From contig NC_089984.1 in assembly GCF_036417845.1 (NCBI RefSeq), forward strand, positions 33,143,447-33,207,446: a DNA stretch of 64,000 bases. Direction: 5' to 3'. Source of the DNA: Apteryx mantelli (lineage: Eukaryota > Chordata > Aves > Apterygiformes > Apterygidae). Every line of letters begins with the position of its first letter. Within the stretch, counting starts at the first letter, position 1. The position numbers and the translations under genes are program-made. The notes beneath the pieces are model-generated. The model was not told the DNA's origin and made no database searches. It saw only the letters and a program-made list of their open reading frames with translations. Of the stretch, positions 61,701 to 64,000 are shown in pieces.

Positions 61701-63603
61701 TTAATTTTGCTCACAGCAGTGGGCCAAACTTTGTTCTTTCGGTGCTGGCCTTGATAATTGGCTCGATATAATATAGGAATTCGAGCCATTGCGTGTCTCT
61801 GGCTTTATAGCTGCGAACGGAATAGCCGAGAAGAGTGCAAAGTCTCCTGCAGGAGCGTAAGGTAAATAAGATCAATAAGCCTGTTCCAAAGAACATACAG
61901 GCAGCGTTTTTAAAGGGGCCTTGGCTCAGCCTCCGGAGAGCTAATTTATACCCAGTTGCATTCAAGTTGCCCGGACAAATGGATTTTGCTGGTTTAGACT
62001 CCATGGAGGATATGGTTTTGGTTTGGGGAGCCTTCTCTGGTTGTGTTTGTGTCTGATTCCTGGGAAGCAGCCTCAAGGGGCTCAGTGTTCCTGGGGAGGG
62101 GGAATGAAAGGATTTGCTCTGGGAGTTTCCTCCACTTGAGGAGTTTGGCCGTAGTGTCCTTTGCCCTCAAGGAACCCCGTGTCCCCCTGCACAGTGGACA
62201 TTGCACAGTCATACAGTAAAGTTGGGCTTTTTTTCCCACCAGTTGCCCGCAGCTCTCAGCCGTGGCTGGCTAAGACTCGTTTGCGTCGTTTTTCGCAGAC
62301 GTCCGCAGTTTATCCGTCATCTTCGCCGAGGTTCCAACACCTGTTAAGCGTTCCTCCTCCCTTTTTTGGAGAAGCGTTTAATTATTACAGGGTTTCCCTC
62401 GGAGCACATCCTTCATTCAGTTCCCTAATTGTAGAATTCTCTGCGGGATTCTCCAGATGGGGGATAGAGGATAATCTTCTCAGAGCTCCGGAAGAAATGT
62501 GATGCCAAATTACAGAAAATAGATCCTTTTTATTAAGCTCTTGGACTCCTTTTATTTTAAGGTGACCTTCTGTTAGAGAGACGTGTTGGATAAATGGCTA
62601 TCCTTTTTAAATAATCCTTGACAACTCTACCTGGGTTACTAATAACGTCGTTAGATTAGCAATCCTGAAAGGATTTACATTTCTTTTTGCTGTCATCACA
62701 GAGACTGGGAAAACAGACTTGTCTTTTTTCCCTTTTGTTTCTGGTTGGTCTCATTTTCAAGCTGCGAGCCCTGAATTAGGCAGCGCTGGCAGAGTATTCG
62801 GCGTGGCGGGTGGGTGTACAGACAAAGCCCCCTCCTTTGTCAGCTGGTCACGTTGTGCCACGTTGTGGGTCACTCGCTCTGCGGCACGCTCGTGTTGTGG
62901 CAGTTTCGGTCCCTGAGGGGTTTCTGGGCATCCTAGAAGCGCTACTCAGCCCTGCTGATGTTTGCAGGCATGGCAGTTTGTGGACATCCCATTTCGTGCC
63001 TAAACACTGGGCATATCTGAAGTTCTACTAAGTTTGATAAATCTGGTGTGTGGCCACCAAATGATTCCAGGGCTTGTCCTCACGGAGCCGTTTCATTCGG
63101 GAGATCCCCAAGTATTTTGTGTACATTAATTCAGGCTCCACAAGTTCCTGTGTTGGGAGATGATATCGATATTTTTACAGGGTGGATGGAAAAAATGAAG
63201 CACGAAGAAGTGTAACTGCAGCCCTGTGCTGAATTGGGGGCAGAGCCAGAAATACAGTCTGAAAATGGTTGACTCTGGTCCCCTGTTCGAATCATTGCTT
63301 CTCTCTGGGATTTCATGTGCCTTTAATTCTCTAGGGAACATTTACGGTAACACCGGGAAGAGTACTGGCTTTGCACATAGCTGGGAAATACAGACTTAGG
63401 ATGGGAGGAATCTCTTGTCGCCTGGGAGAGAGGGAGGTTATAGCTATATGTTTTTAATATATGTAGTTGGTTAGCTTTGTGCTGAAATGTGGGGATGTTT
63501 ACAGTTTGCAGTGACTGAAATTCTGTGCTGGGAGGTCAAAGGTGGCTAATCCAAATTTTTGTTTATCTTCCAGGTCTACGCACAACGAACTGGAAAAGAA
63601 CCG
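37611..63603 (+). CDS. MXI1: MXI1, MAX interactor 1 (5' part of gene; 3' end outside the window)
   Basis: Two alternative first exons (1a 37611-37767; 1b 46032-46104) splice in the same phase to exon 2 (46751-46883) and exon 3 (63574-63603). MXI1 is a nuclear MAD-family repressor: it dimerises with MAX on CACGTG E-boxes and recruits SIN3/HDAC through an N-terminal amphipathic helix, opposing MYC. Visible here: the SIN3-interaction helix in both first exons ([15 protein letters not shown] in 1a, [18 protein letters not shown] in 1b); the [11 protein letters not shown] linker and basic [13 protein letters not shown] segment in exon 2; and [10 protein letters not shown], the start of the bHLH basic region, in exon 3. 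The rest of the bHLH-zipper lies past 64000. It follows ADD3 head-to-tail with about 8 kb between them, as in mammals. Confidence 0.95.
38090..38173. promoter_or_regulatory. MXI1: Compact promoter-like module: inverted CCAAT pair, GC box, CRE overlapping E-box
   Basis: ATTGGCGG (38090-38097) and CCGCCAAT (38133-38140) are exact inverted copies flanking a GC box GGGGCGGGGC (38110-38119). They are followed by the palindromes TGACGTCA (38162-38169, CRE) and CACGTG (38168-38173, E-box), which share two bases. Such clusters are typical of NF-Y/SP1/CREB promoters. It lies about 320 bp downstream of the exon 1a donor. Confidence 0.7.
41455..41530 (-). mobile_element. MIR-like SINE remnant (reverse)
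   Basis: AAGTGACTTGACCAAAGTCA followed by an ACAGAATGAGTCACTG-like stretch matches the reversed MIR core (GTGACTTGCCCAAGGTCACACAG). Old and degenerate. Confidence 0.55.
42425..42545 (+). mobile_element. MIR-like SINE remnant
   Basis: The order GAGTTCTTGTTCC, then ACGCCTCAGTTTCCCTTCC, then AGAGTGGAATGA follows the MIR layout (description-type motif, CCTCAGTTTCC, then TAAAATGG-like). Degenerate. Confidence 0.5.
45421..45700 (+). repeat. G-rich minisatellite with alternating two-unit structure
   Basis: Tandem units each begin AATCCAGG, at 45421, 45474, 45502, 45527, 45557, 45582, 45625, 45650, with a degenerate AATCCCGG at 45682. Units starting at 45502, 45557 and 45625 are exactly 25 bp (AATCCAGGCTGGGGTCGGGA type ending ACGTTA or ACATAA). 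They alternate with variable units of 28, 30, 43 and 32 bp (AATCCAGGCTGGGATT then a G run). Size variation comes mainly from the G run, longest at about 45598-45620. It lies about 330 bp upstream of the exon 1b ATG. The long open frames crossing it on both strands are repeat by-products. Confidence 0.93.
46032..46104 (+). CDS. MXI1: MXI1 alternative first exon 1b (short isoform)
   Basis: 73 coding nt, 24 codons plus one base: [20 protein letters not shown] then RRER, splicing to give [15 protein letters not shown] has G at -3 and +4. Nearly the whole exon is the SIN3-interaction helix, the N-terminus of canonical MXI1. Donor GTAATG at 46105. An upstream (GAG)n tract at about 45778-45798 lies in the probable 5'UTR. 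Confidence 0.95.
46751..46883 (+). CDS. MXI1: MXI1 exon 2 (common)
   Basis: 133 nt, phase 1 in and 2 out: [20 protein letters not shown] then [20 protein letters not shown] and SMAN. Links the SIN3 helix to the bHLH region. The Gly/Ser run differs from the SSGSSNTS-type run I recall in human. Acceptor TTCTTGCACAG, donor GTACGA. Confidence 0.95.
51232..51370 (-). mobile_element. MIR-like SINE remnant (reverse)
   Basis: TTTTATCGGTGGAGAGGAGG, CACAGGGAGCTGAGTGGTTT, then GAGCAGGTTTCTGTGTCAGC and CAAGTCCCAACC follow the reversed MIR order (AAACTGAGGCACAGAG, then GCAGAGC, then CTCCCAGTCC). Confidence 0.55.
54745..54885 (+). mobile_element. MIR-like SINE remnant
   Basis: AGGAGATCTGGGTTCTCTTC, then CTGTGTAAGTCTCTGTACCT and CAGTTTCCTTAATACAATAT and TTACCTCTTTTC follow the full MIR order (GGGTTCTATTCC, GTGTGACCTTGG, CCTCAGTTTCC, TACCTCCTTT). 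Confidence 0.7.
55230..55392 (+). mobile_element. MIR-like SINE remnant with internal 25-bp duplication
   Basis: CTGAGTCTGCCACTGCAGGC then GAGCTGGGCACGTCA and CACCATCTGTAC resembles a MIR body. A 25-bp unit, TACATGGGTCCCACCATCTG plus TACGT, at 55318-55342 is repeated with two changes at 55343-55367. Confidence 0.5.
57708..57890 (+). mobile_element. MIR-like SINE remnant
   Basis: ACCCAAGTTCAGTACCCTGC, TGTGCCACAGGCTCTTGTGT, GACCTTGGGAAAATCGGTTA and TTTTCTGTGCATT match the MIR central core closely in order and spacing. Confidence 0.75.
63195..63310 (-). mobile_element. MIR-like SINE remnant (reverse)
   Basis: GGGGGCAGAGCCAGAAATAC, then GACTCTGGTCCCCTGTTCG matches the reversed MIR 5' half (GGCAGAGCCAGGAATAGAAC, then CTCCCAGTCCCCTG). 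Close to exon 3. Confidence 0.5.
63574..63603 (+). CDS. MXI1: MXI1 exon 3 (30-nt exon)
   Basis: 30 nt, phase 2/2: completes Arg from exon 2 and encodes STHNELEKN plus the start of the next Arg, the first part of the bHLH basic region that contacts E-box DNA (His, Glu and Arg of HNELEKNR). Acceptor TTTATCTTCCAG, donor GTGAGT. Very small exons at this place are typical of MAD-family genes. Confidence 0.93.
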
Positions 63604-63779
63604 GTGAGTAGCTAATGAGCTGAATTCTAAGAAACGCAAGCTAGTGAGTGTGATGTGCTTCAGCATTACACACGCAGGTGTCGTTTGATCAGCTTAGACA
63701 GCCATCACTGACCACACTCATCAAGTAGTTTTAAAAGTTGGGGGAAGACACAAAAAGATCTGAAAAAGAAGCCTTATTT

Positions 63780-63819
<40 letters not shown>

Positions 63820-64000
63820 TCTCTGAAAAGGCAAGAAGTGACCCAGTTTTGTGACTAATCTGTATGCAGAGTAAATGCTGTTCTTCTCCTGACATAGTGA
63901 AATCTGATTGGGGCACTTTCCATACACGAGGTTGCTACGGGATCAGGTTTCTTGGGCCCTCAGTCGGTGTTACCATGAACCGAAGGGCAGAGCCCTGGGC
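63604..64000 (+). other. MXI1: MXI1 intron 3, start
   Basis: Opens GTGAGTAGC and continues past the window. Contains a (CT)n tract at 63787-63816; nothing else recognised. Confidence 0.9.
63787..63816. repeat. (CT)n microsatellite
   Basis: Fifteen uninterrupted CT dinucleotides after a T run, in MXI1 intron 3. Confidence 0.95.

Larger units (their letters stand above)
46884..63573 (+). other. MXI1: MXI1 intron 2 (16.7 kb)
   Basis: No protein-coding gene recognised on either strand. Holds CpG-rich patches at about 48140-48660 and 60575-60770, several MIR-like remnants (listed separately), a pyrimidine-biased stretch at about 53470-54130, and a G run near 58424-58434. Confidence 0.85.

Overview
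The window is vertebrate nuclear DNA, most likely from a bird. It holds two neighbouring genes on the + strand, ADD3 (gamma-adducin) followed by the 5' half of MXI1 (a MYC antagonist). All exons are separated by GT-AG introns, there is no operon structure, and there is one clear CR1 retroposon tail at about 25.23-25.43 kb. CR1 with very few other young repeats points to a bird; a crocodilian or turtle is possible. ADD3-MXI1 adjacency also occurs in mammals, so this is a conserved syntenic block.

Layout. 1-490: end of an ADD3 5' intron. 491-27283: all 14 coding exons of ADD3, intact, predicted 708 residues. 27284 to about 29350: ADD3 3'UTR with a proximal and a distal poly(A) signal. About 29.35-36.6 kb: intergenic DNA with a CpG-rich block at 34.37-35.34 kb and dinucleotide repeats. 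36.6-38.6 kb: CpG island with MXI1 first exon 1a. 44.35-47.15 kb: second CpG island with alternative first exon 1b, a G-rich minisatellite just upstream, and the shared exon 2. 46.9-63.57 kb: long MXI1 intron with several old MIR-like SINE remnants. 63574-63603: 30-nt MXI1 exon 3. The rest of MXI1 (most of the bHLH-leucine zipper) lies beyond the window.

Function. Gamma-adducin caps actin filaments and links them to spectrin at the membrane. MXI1 dimerises with MAX on E-boxes and recruits SIN3 corepressors. The genes are unrelated in function; they are simply adjacent.

I found no clearly new biological system. The best leads are an unassigned in-frame candidate cassette exon in ADD3 (24278-24382), a two-unit higher-order G-rich minisatellite beside the MXI1 1b start, and a compact mirrored CCAAT / GC-box / CRE+E-box module inside MXI1 intron 1. 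Family assignments come from recognising the encoded proteins from memory, not from a database search.
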